From: Nitrosomonas mobilis
GTDB lineage: Bacteria; Pseudomonadota; Gammaproteobacteria; Burkholderiales; Nitrosomonadaceae
Direction of reading: 5' to 3'
NCBI RefSeq assembly: GCF_900103035.1
Contig: NZ_FMWO01000060.1
Location: 1 to 58,708 of the forward strand
DNA length: 58,708 nt
The position numbers and the translations under genes were made by a program. Below, one piece after another: positions 16,289-26,460 of the stretch. Below the pieces are notes generated by a model. It saw only the letters and a list, made by a program, of their open reading frames with translations, was not told where the DNA came from and did not search any database. Numbering within the stretch: position 1 is the first letter of the stretch; every line of letters starts with the position of its first letter.

Positions 16289-17152
16289 TCAGAGCATGTT
16301 GTCGCGTGTCAGGGTGAACGTACCGTTTTGTTCACCATTGACCGTGTATTCATATTCTCCAGCGGGCAAACCAAAGACATTCAGTGGAACAATCGTCTGG
16401 AAAGGAACTAAGGATTGTGTACAAGCCACAGTGCCATTGTCTGGTACTGTGCTGATGGCGCTGACCACAACCTCAAAGCGATTACCGTCCAAACGCCGAT
16501 CTACTCTTCCAAGTGCTTGACAACCATCAGAAAATTGGCCGTTTATTTTTAAAAATACCTGAATCGGCGATGTATCTGTGATAATAACTTCCACACCGTC
16601 ATTTTCTAAAAAATACACTCCCACAGCTGGTTTTACCTTGAATTTTTCCAGAATCCAGGTATTGGTTGCAGGATCGTGCCAGAATACGCCATCCTGAAAC
16701 AAGCTGGCTTGCCGATCTGTATCTACGCGAGGAATGGTCAGGATGCCATCACGGTACACAGGGTAGTCACTACCTGCTTCAGAATCGCCGAACGAGCCTT
16801 CCATACTTTTCTGGACGCTTGCAACACGTGTATCTTGCCGCCACTTCTCGGCTTCTTCTGCCGTTATTTCTACAAAAATGCCATTGTTTACTTCAAGTAT
16901 CGCGATAATCTCGCCATTTAATCCGAGCGTATCCGCTAACGTGTCTTTGCTCTGCCCTGAAGTAGGCTCACCGACCGAAACCTTGCCTGCGTTATCTGAA
17001 TCGGGCGGATCGATCAAACCGGTGTCCGGCTTGAACATAATGAGGTAGATATCATTTATTGATGCCTGAGTGGAAGCAGAATATACCGATCCAGCTGACA
17101 AACAAATGAGAGACATTGTCATTACAAAAGTTCTAAAAATTTTACTTTTCAT
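16289..17152 (-). CDS. Secreted protein with an inhibitor-I9-like N-terminal segment
   Basis: The chosen start, ATG 17152, gives 287 residues beginning with a signal peptide (RTFVMTMSLICLSAGSVYSA). The longer open frame upstream would overlap the acnA end and lacks a signal. Mature residues about 20-115 contain DIYLIMFKPDTG and NGIFVEITAEEAEKWRQDTR then VASVQKS. This follows the pattern of subtilase propeptides (inhibitor I9: a YIV-F start, then a GF-A-L-EEA---R-DPRVASVE-like end). No protease domain follows; the C-terminal half is beta-rich, ending YTVNGEQNGTFTLTRDNML. It may be a free-standing protease inhibitor or chaperone-like secreted protein. The fold assignment is inferred from motif resemblance. 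Confidence 0.65.
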   Translation of the reverse strand: MKSKIFRTFVMTMSLICLSAGSVYSASTQASINDIYLIMFKPDTGLIDPPDSDNAGKVSVGEPTSGQSKDTLADTLGLNGEIIAILEVNNGIFVEITAEEAEKWRQDTRVASVQKSMEGSFGDSEAGSDYPVYRDGILTIPRVDTDRQASLFQDGVFWHDPATNTWILEKFKVKPAVGVYFLENDGVEVIITDTSPIQVFLKINGQFSDGCQALGRVDRRLDGNRFEVVVSAISTVPDNGTVACTQSLVPFQTIVPLNVFGLPAGEYEYTVNGEQNGTFTLTRDNML

Positions 17153-17195
17153 TTTTGGCGGATTCAACTTTGAAGTGCAACTTTTGTAAGGAAGT

Positions 17196-20045
17196 TTACA
17201 GATTCCGCAACACATACGGCAGGATGCCACCATGGTAATAGTAATCGACTTCGATGTCAGTATCGATACGGCAGCGCAGGGAGACTTCCTGACGGGGTTG
17301 GTCGGGTTTGCGAATCACCAGTATGATGGTTTTCTGCGGCTGGAGATCGTCGAGGCCGAGCAGGTCGAAATGCTCGTCGCCAGTGAGGCCAAGCGATTGC
17401 ACGCTGTCATCTTCCATGAATTGCAATGGCAGCACACCCATGCCGACGAGGTTACTGCGGTGGATACGTTCGTAACTCTCTGCAATAACGGCGCCCACCC
17501 CCAATAGCTGCGTGCCCTTGGCTGCCCAGTCACGGCTGGAACCAGTGCCATATTCCTTGCCGGCGAAAACTAACGTGGGGATGTCGTGTGCGAGATACTG
17601 CATCGCAGCATCGAAAATGCTCATCTGCCTGCCATTGTCTGCTCCCTCTCCTCGATAAATGGTCACACCACCTTCTTTGCCCGGTACCATCAGGTTTTTG
17701 ATACGTATATTAGCGAAGGTGCCGCGCATCATGACGTGATGATTGCCGCGACGTGCGCCGTAGCTGTTGAAGTCTTCGCGCCTGACACCATGTTCCAGCA
17801 GATAGCGGCCAGCCGGGGAGCTTTCCTTGATCGCGCCGGCCGGGCTGATATGGTCGGTAGTAACCGAATCACCGAAGATGGCGAGTGCGCGCGCTTCCCG
17901 GATTGCATCATGCCGTGTGGTGGAATCAATTTGTAACAAAAATTTCTCAAAAAATGGTGGTTCGGCGATGTAGGTGGATTTCGGCCAGTCGTACAGTTTC
18001 CCGGTTGCGGCAGTAATTTCGTTCCACAGTGGAAGATCCTTCGTAAAGTCACTGTACAGACGGCGAAAGGTTTCGGCCTGGGTGGCATGGTGCATCATTT
18101 CCGCAATTTCTGCACTAGTCGGCCAGATATCACGCAGCCAGACGGGTTGACCATTCTTGCCGATTACCAGTGGCTCACGAGTCAAGTCTTTCAGGACGGT
18201 ACCAGCGATGGCGTACGCCACTACCAGTGGTGGGGAAGCAAGAAAATTGGCACGAATGTTAGCATGGATACGCGCTTCGAAATTTCGGTTGCCGGAAAGT
18301 ACCGCCGCACAGATCAGATCCTCCTTGACGACGGTTTCCTCGATGGTTTCCAGTAACGGTCCGGAATTGCCAATGCAGGTGGTGCAGCCATAACCGGCCA
18401 GGTTAAATCCGAGCTGTTCCAGATAGGGCATCAGCCCTGCTGCGGTCAGATAGTCGGTGACTACGCGCGACCCCGGTGCAAGTGAGGTCTTGATGTGTTG
18501 TTTGACGGTTAACCCTTTTTCTACGGCTTTTTTGGCAAGCAGGCCAGCGGCGATCAGCACGGCAGGGTTGGAAGTGTTGGTACAGGAAGTGATTGCCGCA
18601 ATCAGGATATCACCGTGATGCAATTCAATTTTGCCTCGCGGGCTGACGTGATCCGCTTCGACTCGTTCCTCGGTAGGACGATCATTCGCCATCTCGACCA
18701 CATTACGTTCGCTGCCGCAGGGCAAGTTATAGCCATTCTGATTCGTATAGGGCGTGGGGCAGAGAGTTTCAGTCGATTGCTGATCGTCACGCGTCAGATA
18801 AGTACGCTGTAACAACTCTGCGCTCTTGCCGTAACCGTTTTCTGAAACCGGCTTGACAAACAATTCGCTGAAAACAGATTTGAGATCTTTGAGCGTGATG
18901 CGATCCTGCGGACGTCTCGGTCCGGCAAGCGAGGGTTCGACTGACCCGAGATCAAACGACAGTTCCTGGCTGTAATCGATCTCGCCGAAACGCGGCATGC
19001 CAAATAATTGCTGTATCTCGAAATAGTGCTTGAACGCATCGATTTCTGCTTCGGTGCGGCCGGTTTGTCTGAAATATTGCAATGTCATGTCATCCACCGG
19101 AAAAAACCCCATGGTCGCGCCGTATTCTGGCGCCATATTAGCGATAGTGGCACGATCCGGTAGACTGAGCGAGGCTGCGCCTTCGCCGAAGAATTCAACA
19201 AATTTGCCAACGACATTGGCCTTGCGCAGCATCTGTGTAATGGTCAACACCAGATCGGTGGCAGTCAGTCCCTCCTGCAAGTGACCGGTGAGATGAACAC
19301 CGACCACATCAGGTGTCAAGAAATACACCGGTTGATTGAGCATGCCTGCTTCGGCCTCGATACCACCCACCCCCCAGCCGACCACGCCAATACTGTTGAT
19401 CATGGTGGTGTGAGAGTCGGTGCCAACCAGCGTGTCCGGATAAATCAATCCGTTTTTCTGATGCACACCGCACGCGAGGTATTCGAGATTGATCTGATGG
19501 ACGATACCGATACCGGGCGGTACGACACGGAAGGTGTCGAACGCCTGCATGCCCCATTTAATAAACTGATATCGTTCATGATTGCGCTGGAATTCAATCT
19601 CCATGTTGCGCCGCAAGGCGTCCTTGTCTCCATAATGATCGATCTGTACGGAGTGGTCGACCACCAGATCGACCGGTACCATCGGCTCGATTGCTTCTGG
19701 ATTCTTACCCAATCGTTTCGCGGCGCTACGCATCGCAGCGAGATCAACCAATAGCGGCACACCGGTAAAATCCTGCAATACAATACGTGCCACCACAAAC
19801 GGGATTTCATGCGTGCGTGGCGCGTGCGGCTGCCAGGCAGCGAGCTGTTCAACATGTACCTGTTTTATTTTTTTATCGTCATAATTGCGCAGTACGGATT
19901 CGAGTACGATACGGATCGAGACCGGCAAGCGCGAGATGTTTCCGAGACCGGCTTTTTCGAGTGCAGGTAAGGCGTAATACTGCAGAGTAGTATTATCAGG
20001 GAGAGTAAGCTGCTTGAGTGAATCAAATAAATTGTGGGGCATCAT
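17196..20045 (-). CDS. acnA: Aconitate hydratase A
   Basis: The 949-residue protein converts citrate to isocitrate in the TCA cycle with a [4Fe-4S] cluster. Cluster cysteines are in [12 protein letters not shown] and in [13 protein letters not shown]. Substrate and swivel-domain motifs include [20 protein letters not shown] near residue 200, [14 protein letters not shown] and [14 protein letters not shown] in the C-terminal domain. The length is slightly above E. coli AcnA (about 890) because of a hydrophilic insert around residues 425-465 ([13 protein letters not shown]). Two adjacent ATGs (20045, 20042) are possible starts. It is transcribed away from the mutarotase gene, and the 137-bp gap holds both promoters. 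Confidence 0.97.
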   Translation of the reverse strand: MMPHNLFDSLKQLTLPDNTTLQYYALPALEKAGLGNISRLPVSIRIVLESVLRNYDDKKIKQVHVEQLAAWQPHAPRTHEIPFVVARIVLQDFTGVPLLVDLAAMRSAAKRLGKNPEAIEPMVPVDLVVDHSVQIDHYGDKDALRRNMEIEFQRNHERYQFIKWGMQAFDTFRVVPPGIGIVHQINLEYLACGVHQKNGLIYPDTLVGTDSHTTMINSIGVVGWGVGGIEAEAGMLNQPVYFLTPDVVGVHLTGHLQEGLTATDLVLTITQMLRKANVVGKFVEFFGEGAASLSLPDRATIANMAPEYGATMGFFPVDDMTLQYFRQTGRTEAEIDAFKHYFEIQQLFGMPRFGEIDYSQELSFDLGSVEPSLAGPRRPQDRITLKDLKSVFSELFVKPVSENGYGKSAELLQRTYLTRDDQQSTETLCPTPYTNQNGYNLPCGSERNVVEMANDRPTEERVEADHVSPRGKIELHHGDILIAAITSCTNTSNPAVLIAAGLLAKKAVEKGLTVKQHIKTSLAPGSRVVTDYLTAAGLMPYLEQLGFNLAGYGCTTCIGNSGPLLETIEETVVKEDLICAAVLSGNRNFEARIHANIRANFLASPPLVVAYAIAGTVLKDLTREPLVIGKNGQPVWLRDIWPTSAEIAEMMHHATQAETFRRLYSDFTKDLPLWNEITAATGKLYDWPKSTYIAEPPFFEKFLLQIDSTTRHDAIREARALAIFGDSVTTDHISPAGAIKESSPAGRYLLEHGVRREDFNSYGARRGNHHVMMRGTFANIRIKNLMVPGKEGGVTIYRGEGADNGRQMSIFDAAMQYLAHDIPTLVFAGKEYGTGSSRDWAAKGTQLLGVGAVIAESYERIHRSNLVGMGVLPLQFMEDDSVQSLGLTGDEHFDLLGLDDLQPQKTIILVIRKPDQPRQEVSLRCRIDTDIEVDYYYHGGILPYVLRNL

Positions 20046-20182
20046 TATTCCTTGAACTAAAATTATTTGTGCGGTAACTGTTTATAGCATGCGGGATTGA
20101 GTTTATCATTGCGCACTACCGCATCCAAATACTTGCAGCGAAATGGCCGGGTAACAATTTTTTCAACGCCTCTGAAAGGAAA

Positions 20183-21091
20183 ATGATGAGCATCGAACAG
20201 TTGAATAACCAGCATGGAATTGCTGGCCAGGTAACATTTGAAACTGGCGAGGGTGGGTTACCCTTTATTCGCGTCAGGAATGACAAAGCAACCGCACTGA
20301 TTTCAATCTATGGCGGACAAGTGCTGGCATTCCACCCAAAGCATACAGATAGCGATCTGCTTTTTCTGAGTAAACGGGCCTATTATCAATCAGGCAAGGC
20401 GATTAAGGGTGGCGTGCCGATATGCTGGCCTTGGTTCGGACCAGATCCTGAAGGACTCAACCGCCCTGCACATGGGTTTATGCGTAACCGGTTGTGGGAA
20501 GTCGTGGAAACTGCCTCGACAACAGAAGGAGATATTTGTGTAGTTCTGGGGCTATCCGATACTCCGGAAACCCAGGCCATCTGGCCTCGCACATTTGTAC
20601 TGCGCTTGGAGATCACCATTGGTGAATCGCTTAATCTGGCACTGGTTACGCGCAACCCCGGCTCACAGGAATTTGCCATCACTCAGGCTTTTCATACCTA
20701 TTTTAGCGTCGACGATATCAGTCAAGTGAAGGTATCGGGGCTGGAAAATACGCAGTATATTGACAAGGTAAACGATAATCAGCAAGTAAACCAATCTGGC
20801 GCGGTTACCATCCATTCGGAAACAGACCGGATCTATCTGAATATCGGTAATGAACTTGTCATCCACGATGAGGCAATGAAACGTCGAATCCACATCATAT
20901 CGAAAGGTAATCGGACGGCCGTCGTTTGGAACCCGTGGGCAAAGATCTCGGCGGAAATGGCTGACTTACAGGATGATGATTATCTGCGCTTTATCTGTGT
21001 CGAAACAACCAATGCTGCAACCGATTTTATTAACATTCAGCCCGGCAGTGAATTCCGCTTAGTAGCAAATTATCGAGTCGAGCAGGATTAG
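20183..21091 (+). CDS. D-hexose-6-phosphate mutarotase (YeaD-like)
   Basis: The 302-residue protein has the aldose-1-epimerase-like beta-sandwich features of YeaD: IYGGQVLAFHP, GGVPICWPWFGPDPEGL and AHGFMRNRLWEV (catalytic His), then QAFHTYFSVDDI and ETTNAATDFINIQPG. It would interconvert anomers of glucose-6-phosphate in the cytoplasm. Two start codons (20183, 20186) follow a GAAAGGAAA ribosome-binding site. It is a single gene, divergent from acnA and convergent with prsK. Confidence 0.9.
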   Translation: MMSIEQLNNQHGIAGQVTFETGEGGLPFIRVRNDKATALISIYGGQVLAFHPKHTDSDLLFLSKRAYYQSGKAIKGGVPICWPWFGPDPEGLNRPAHGFMRNRLWEVVETASTTEGDICVVLGLSDTPETQAIWPRTFVLRLEITIGESLNLALVTRNPGSQEFAITQAFHTYFSVDDISQVKVSGLENTQYIDKVNDNQQVNQSGAVTIHSETDRIYLNIGNELVIHDEAMKRRIHIISKGNRTAVVWNPWAKISAEMADLQDDDYLRFICVETTNAATDFINIQPGSEFRLVANYRVEQD

Positions 21092-21134
21092 CGGAAACTA
21101 TCCGAAATTCAAAATGAAAAGAATGAGTCATCCC

Positions 21135-21163
21135 GTGTAGCTGCCCGCACCAGGTCGCTACAC
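21135..21163. terminator. Hairpin between convergent yeaD-like gene and prsK
   Basis: GTGTAGC (21135-21141) pairs with GCTACAC (21157-21163) across a 15-nt loop. It overlaps the prsK stop codon and may serve both converging transcripts. No strong T-run is present. Confidence 0.3.
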
Positions 21164-23221
21164 ATTGACTTGCTGTAACATAACATTAAAAACCGTGCCT
21201 TGCCTCACCTTACTGAATACGAGTATCTTGCCTCCCAATTCAGTAATATATTCACGGCTTTCGAAAACACCCACACCCATTCCAGCAGTCTTGGTCGATT
21301 CAAAGGGTTTGAACAGTTTTTCTTGGATAAATTGCTCGGACATGCCATGCCCGGTATCCCTGATTTCAATCATCACCCAGTTATCCTTCAGCAGAAGTTT
21401 TACCTGAACCTGACCGTCTCGGGGAGTGGCTTCGATGGCATTCTGCACCAAGTGACTCAATACGCGCCTCAACCGTGATGAATCAGCTTTAACCAGTAAA
21501 TTTCTGTCCAGAATTTCTAGTTTGGGTACCGGTTCGTAGAATAATTTACTGTCGACGACCTGTTGTAATACCTCCTCGAGTAACACCAGTTTTGTATTTT
21601 CCTCTTTGCCAGCACTACTGAGCTTTTCGAGCAAGCGCTTCATCTTGTTTACCGATAATGACAACGTTTCCAGCATATCCTGCTGAAACTCCGGGTTATT
21701 CTTATGTTTCTCAGCATTTGTCACCAGAAGTGATAACTGCGCAATCAGATTCTTGATATCGTGTACGATAAAGGTTGACATGCGGTTGAAAGATTCGAAC
21801 TGTCGCGCCATGGATAATGCCTGTGCTGTTTCGTGCTGGGCGAGATAGCTGGCTGCCTGGCTGGCTGAAACTTTCAGGAGATCTCTGACTTCCCAGTTGA
21901 AGTTTATTTTGCTTCTTGGCTCGGTCAACACCACGAAACCGATCAAATTCGCGTGCAGCATCAGGGGAACCACCCATCGCGCCTTGGGAATGGTGGGGAG
22001 CCAGTCAGGCAGGACCATCGCTGCATATTGTTGCGGCTCGGAATCATGCTGGTACAGATCGACTACCCAGGAATGCTGCTTCAGGAACACGCAAAAAGGA
22101 GTACCCGCATCAACAGCCTCATGAATGACATCAGGAATATTCCAGCGTGCGATTGGTTGATATGAGCCTTGCTCAGACAGATACCATAGTCCGCCAGCGG
22201 GGCTTTCGACAAGCTGCGCGAGCGACCTGATTACTCTGATTCTCAGCTCCGTTTCCTGCTCAGAGAGCGTATGGGTAAAACGCAACCATTCTTCACGATA
22301 ATCATAGCTATAACTGAAAAAATGCTTGCTAATAAATATCTTCAGCCAGGCGCGTGCTGTTCCGGAAAACAGCAGAATAACCAGCAGCACAGCTGCACCA
22401 AACAGGAAAATCAGTTGAAAAACTGTTCCCCAGCTCCCGCCCGAGTACCGTATGTAATAACCTGCTGCGGACATTAGCAACAGATAAATCGCCGCCCCGA
22501 ATAAGGCCGAGGAATAAAACATGATTTTTCTGGAAACGGCAATACCAACCGCCCATTTTGGATTACGCGCGGCAGAAATAGCGATTAACGGCACAACCAG
22601 AGCGTTGACCCAACCACGTGCCGCCCAGATATCCGTATTGATCTTTTTGAACAGCAGCGCATCGCTGTATAGATAAAAATCATAAACAAAAATTGTGCCG
22701 AGCCCCAGACAAATGAATTTGATTCCCCAACGCTGCTCCTGTGGTGCATTGCGGTAGTACTGCTCGACGAGAATCATGCCTATGATGGCCATCATCACTC
22801 CGATCAGAAAATTATTATTCAATACGCTGTCATGACCCCAATCATCTGAATGAGTCTGGCCAAAAAATATAACGTATATCAGACTGGCGAGATAGAACAG
22901 ACCTACGGCAATTATGGAAGATCTGATGTGTGGCAAATCAGCTTTGGTTTCGTGTGGTTGAAAAGGATTCAGCACGACGAACAGGAAAGTGGTCAACGTG
23001 CCGTGACGCAGAATCTCCAATACCCCCACCAGTAAAGGATTGGTGTCCTGCCAATAAGCTAGCCCCGCTATCGTTGCAGCCCAGACCGAAGCTGTCAAGG
23101 AAGCAATAGCAAGCAGCAAGCCATATAGACGCCCTCGCCAGCTGGTTAATAACAGAATGAACAGAAACAGAAAGGCAAGCGACGCCGGCATGTAACTGGC
23201 AACATTCAACCCTGTCAGCAT
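21158..23221 (-). CDS. prsK: PrsK-type membrane histidine kinase (PEP-CTERM system)
   Basis: The 687-residue kinase has about eight to ten N-terminal membrane helices over residues 1-300, a GAF-like sensor region (about 320-460) and a C-terminal kinase. The H-box is in FIVHDIKNLIAQLSLL near residue 485 (phosphorylated His before DIKN). The N-box is LVQNAIEATP, and the ATP-lid motifs are DTGHGMS and GMGVGVFESREYI. This layout and the HDIKN box match PrsK, the kinase that travels with exosortase-A polysaccharide clusters and controls PEP-CTERM genes with the regulator PrsR. PrsR is not in the window. It lies just downstream of the EpsB-type glycosyltransferase on the same strand. Confidence 0.88.
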   Translation of the reverse strand: MLTGLNVASYMPASLAFLFLFILLLTSWRGRLYGLLLAIASLTASVWAATIAGLAYWQDTNPLLVGVLEILRHGTLTTFLFVVLNPFQPHETKADLPHIRSSIIAVGLFYLASLIYVIFFGQTHSDDWGHDSVLNNNFLIGVMMAIIGMILVEQYYRNAPQEQRWGIKFICLGLGTIFVYDFYLYSDALLFKKINTDIWAARGWVNALVVPLIAISAARNPKWAVGIAVSRKIMFYSSALFGAAIYLLLMSAAGYYIRYSGGSWGTVFQLIFLFGAAVLLVILLFSGTARAWLKIFISKHFFSYSYDYREEWLRFTHTLSEQETELRIRVIRSLAQLVESPAGGLWYLSEQGSYQPIARWNIPDVIHEAVDAGTPFCVFLKQHSWVVDLYQHDSEPQQYAAMVLPDWLPTIPKARWVVPLMLHANLIGFVVLTEPRSKINFNWEVRDLLKVSASQAASYLAQHETAQALSMARQFESFNRMSTFIVHDIKNLIAQLSLLVTNAEKHKNNPEFQQDMLETLSLSVNKMKRLLEKLSSAGKEENTKLVLLEEVLQQVVDSKLFYEPVPKLEILDRNLLVKADSSRLRRVLSHLVQNAIEATPRDGQVQVKLLLKDNWVMIEIRDTGHGMSEQFIQEKLFKPFESTKTAGMGVGVFESREYITELGGKILVFSKVRQGTVFNVMLQQVNV

Positions 23222-23275
23222 AACGAATGGATTACTCAGACCTGTTAATGAACCTGCTGCCCTGATCTGGCTGCC

Positions 23276-24673
23276 TCACCGACTGCCCTTGCTCAACAGC
23301 ACAACACCGACAGTGTCAATTAAAATAATCAGATCGAGAAATAGGCTATGGTTTTTGACATAATATAAATCGTACTGCAGTTTCTCGATGGCATCTTCCA
23401 CCGAAGCGCCGTAAGGGTAGCGAACTTGAGCCCAGCCGGTAATACCCGGTTTGATGCTATGCCGCATGTTGTAGTAAGGAACTTGGGCTGTGAGTAGATC
23501 AACAAAATAAGGGCGTTCTGGCCGGGGGCCAACAAAACTCATTTCCCCTTTGAGTACGTTGATGATTTGTGGCAGCTCATCAATTCTCAGTTTGCGGATC
23601 AGCCCACCTACCCTGGTGACGCGTGGATCATCGGTCGTCGCCCAGCGTGGTTTTCCTCCTTTCTCTGCGTCATTGAACATGCTGCGAAATTTTATAACCA
23701 TATAGGTTTTGCCACCCTTCCCGACACGCTCCTGGTGGTAAAATAACGGGCGGCCATCTTCAATCAGGATCAATAGCGCAGTCAGCAGCATGATCGGAAG
23801 CATCACTATCAACAGCAGCAAGCTCACAACCAAATCAAATATCCGTTTAATAATGGTTCGAAGCGTGCCCTGATTAAAACCACTGCCAAAAACCAGCCAG
23901 CTTGGATAAAGTGAATCCATACGTAAATGGCCAGATTCCCGTTCGAAGAAACCAGTAATATCTGTTACCTTGATGCCGCAAATTTTGCATTCCAGCAACT
24001 CCTGAATAGGAAAAGTACCTCCTCGACGCTCTTGAGTCGCCACAATGATCTCACTTACCGCGTACTGATTAACCAACGATAATAGCGTAGAAATTTTGGG
24101 GATAATCGTCGCCGCTGGAACGCTGCGCTCTTCAGCAGCAAACGGAACAAAACCCACAATCTTGATATTTTGTAGCGTCGCACTTTCCTCTACCAAATCA
24201 AGCAACTCTTTTGCAGAGGTTCCCGCTCCCAGTATCAGTGCTCTGGAACGCAAATGGTCCAGACCAGACCACCGAAAAATGATTGTTCGCTCCAGCAGTA
24301 TCAGCAACAATGCCAGCAACATGACTATCGCCAGCAAGCCACGCCCAAAATAAATATCCGGAAACAGATAGAATATCAGTGTCATAATGGCGAAACCCAT
24401 TGCCAGAGACGGCAATAACTTGAGCAAGATACTTTCAGAATCCTGTTTGGCATCCGACTGGTACATCCCTAACGCCGCCATGCAGACCATGACTACCACC
24501 ATAAACAGAACCGCACCAGGTAACTGGTCAAACACCAGCTCTGCAACAGATCCGCCCCATTGCACAAAGCGAATGCCAGCACCGGCAAAAAAAACCAACA
24601 ACAGCAGAATTGCCTCAATAGCGGCAAGCAATAACGATATTCTGGAAATATAATGATTGGAGATTCGGATCAA
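23276..24673 (-). CDS. Exopolysaccharide sugar-1-phosphate transferase (XrtA-associated, EpsB/WbaP type)
   Basis: The 465-residue protein has four to five N-terminal membrane helices, a cytoplasmic Rossmann-like region ([20 protein letters not shown] near residue 145), another membrane segment ([20 protein letters not shown]) and the polyprenyl-phosphate hexose-1-phosphate transferase domain at about 270-465. Catalytic motifs include [40 protein letters not shown] and [11 protein letters not shown]. It would start exopolysaccharide repeat-unit synthesis by loading a sugar phosphate on undecaprenyl phosphate. It resembles the TIGR03013 group of PEP-CTERM/exosortase loci and is followed by prsK with a 54-bp gap. 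Confidence 0.9.
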   Translation of the reverse strand: MIRISNHYISRISLLLAAIEAILLLLVFFAGAGIRFVQWGGSVAELVFDQLPGAVLFMVVVMVCMAALGMYQSDAKQDSESILLKLLPSLAMGFAIMTLIFYLFPDIYFGRGLLAIVMLLALLLILLERTIIFRWSGLDHLRSRALILGAGTSAKELLDLVEESATLQNIKIVGFVPFAAEERSVPAATIIPKISTLLSLVNQYAVSEIIVATQERRGGTFPIQELLECKICGIKVTDITGFFERESGHLRMDSLYPSWLVFGSGFNQGTLRTIIKRIFDLVVSLLLLIVMLPIMLLTALLILIEDGRPLFYHQERVGKGGKTYMVIKFRSMFNDAEKGGKPRWATTDDPRVTRVGGLIRKLRIDELPQIINVLKGEMSFVGPRPERPYFVDLLTAQVPYYNMRHSIKPGITGWAQVRYPYGASVEDAIEKLQYDLYYVKNHSLFLDLIILIDTVGVVLLSKGSR

Positions 24674-24771
24674 AACACGTGCCCCGTCAAGGAATGACTA
24701 AAAACCAAGTAAAATATTTTAGCGACAAATGCTAACAAAAATTTACTATAGCAGGTATTTTGACGTAAAAA

Positions 24772-25584
24772 TCAGTTGTGCTTATGCTTTTGGAGCAAAT
24801 CCATGATATACCTGCTCGGTATGGCATAACTGATTCCGCTGGGATTACTTAACACAGATTCTTTTTTGTTCTTTACAAAAACCATGTTGATCACGCCATA
24901 AACCACACCAGTTTTCTGGTCGTACAATGGGCTTCCACTGTTGCCGGGATAAGCAGTACCATCAAGCTGAAATACCTTGTAGGCAGATCGTTGTAATTGG
25001 CGAATTTTACTTGCGTCAAGCTGCCTAGCGTTAAATGCAGGCAGAATGATAGGTGTGATTGAGGCAATGCTAGCCCGGTGTGTCACCGGATAGAAACCCA
25101 ATACCATCCCAATGGGAAAACCGGTAAATGCCAGCACCTGACCTTCACGGGCAGCGGCTGAATCCCCCAGTTTCATCGTCGGCAGTGGCGTTCCTTCAAT
25201 CTGTAACAGGGCGATATCGTGCTCTTTCTCCAGAGCAACCATTTTTGCAGCTCTTAATTCAGGTTTATCACCACTGCCCGTCATAACAACCAGTGATTCC
25301 TTATGTACATCGGATGACAATTCAGGAACCACGTGCGCATTCGTTATTATATGCAACCCATCGTCCACCACAAAACCTGTCCCCATAAAATTCAACGGTG
25401 GAGAGCGCGTTTTCTGATAAGTGCCAATGCCTACTATCGCTGGCTTGATTCGCTGTATTGTATCGGCAAGGTCAGCATGTACTGGCTTAACCACGATTAA
25501 CATTACCCAGGCGACTAATACACCACGCAAAGCAACCGAACTCGAACCAAGCCATTGCCGGTTGAACTTCATCGGTTTTATCAT
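24772..25584 (-). CDS. Secreted trypsin-like serine protease
   Basis: The 270-residue protein has a signal peptide (ALRGVLVAWVMLIVVKPVHA) and one chymotrypsin-fold domain. The catalytic triad is visible: His in IITNAHVV, Asp in HDIALLQIEG, Ser in GTAYPGNSGSPLYD. There is no PDZ domain, so it is shorter than HtrA/DegP and closer to single-domain S1C proteases. It should act in the periplasm or outside. It stands alone between the glycosyltransferase and a tRNA gene. Exosortase-type envelope genes nearby suggest, without proof, a role in surface protein processing. Confidence 0.88.
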   Translation of the reverse strand: MIKPMKFNRQWLGSSSVALRGVLVAWVMLIVVKPVHADLADTIQRIKPAIVGIGTYQKTRSPPLNFMGTGFVVDDGLHIITNAHVVPELSSDVHKESLVVMTGSGDKPELRAAKMVALEKEHDIALLQIEGTPLPTMKLGDSAAAREGQVLAFTGFPIGMVLGFYPVTHRASIASITPIILPAFNARQLDASKIRQLQRSAYKVFQLDGTAYPGNSGSPLYDQKTGVVYGVINMVFVKNKKESVLSNPSGISYAIPSRYIMDLLQKHKHN

Positions 25585-25702
25585 TAAATCTGCCTGTTAA
25601 AAAAAGAAACTGTCATGAATTGGTGGGAATAAAACTGTTTGAATAGTAGATCAACAATTTCTTGAGAGCTTCTTCTACTACACTTCCGTATGTAAAAAAA
25701 TC

Positions 25703-25777
25703 TGGTAGGCGGTATTGGAATCGAACCAATGACTTCCACCGTGTGAAGGTGACACTCTACCGCTGAGTTAACCGCCT
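25703..25777 (-). tRNA. tRNA-Val (anticodon CAC)
   Basis: The minus strand folds as a full cloverleaf with encoded CCA: acceptor AGGCGGU / ACCGCCU, D-stem ACUC/GAGU, anticodon stem UCACC/GGUGG with loop UUCACAC (U33 before anticodon CAC), T-arm AUUGG-UUCGAUU-CCAAU, discriminator A. The anticodon reads GUG valine codons. Confidence 0.95.
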
Positions 25778-26460
25778 TTGTTGCCTCTGAACGACAAGAT
25801 TAGACCATAGCCTGTTTGCTCAGGTCAATCACTATTCTACTAATGTGCAGAGAACAACCAAGTAAATCCTTGCTCCATTTTAAAATCATCATTAGGATTT
25901 CCAAGGCATAGTTTTGACAGCGCGATTGGGTTGTTCTATCTAACCCGGACTGACTCCACCCCCCACTGCAACCAGATAATCGCCAACCCGTCCGAACTGT
26001 CTCGACTGAATTCACCAGGTTGACTATCAGGGAAGCCAGAATCGACAAAGAAACTGAACAGACCACCACCTGGCATCATGAAATTCAGCAAAACATTCAG
26101 GGTGCCGATCGCCGAGTTTCGCACAACCATTGACACTCGACCCGGAACTTGTCAGGGGATAGAAGTTTTATCGCCAGTCTCGCACTGACGATGGAATTTT
26201 AATATCGCTCCATTCTTGCACATAAACCCGCTTCTTTAATGCAAGCGTTTGTAATATATAAATAAAATTTAGCCTGCTCCGTAGAATACAACGTACTTCC
26301 ATAGCCTTTAACCTGAATTAACCGAAATTAATCAACAATCAAAATCACGATAAGTATTACTTTTATGAGCCATTTATTTTTTTGTATCCGCGAATTAAAA
26401 GGTATTCTATGTCACCAGCAATTATGTCAACATAATGTTTTATATTAAAATCCGAAGTGC
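25778..26460. other. Long intergenic region before pilJ
   Basis: About 680 bp have no firm gene. A minus-strand frame at 25936-26136 reads TLNVLLNFMMPGGGLFSFFV then DSGFPDSQPGEFSRD, which is protein-like but lacks a good start and may be a relic of a secreted-protein gene. AT-rich sequence from 26200 to 26450 probably carries the pilJ promoter. Confidence 0.35.

Noticed and set aside
17153..17233. Upstream extension of the 287-residue secreted protein
   Set aside because: It would overlap acnA and put a Cys-rich stretch before the signal peptide; ATG 17152 gives a clean signal sequence.
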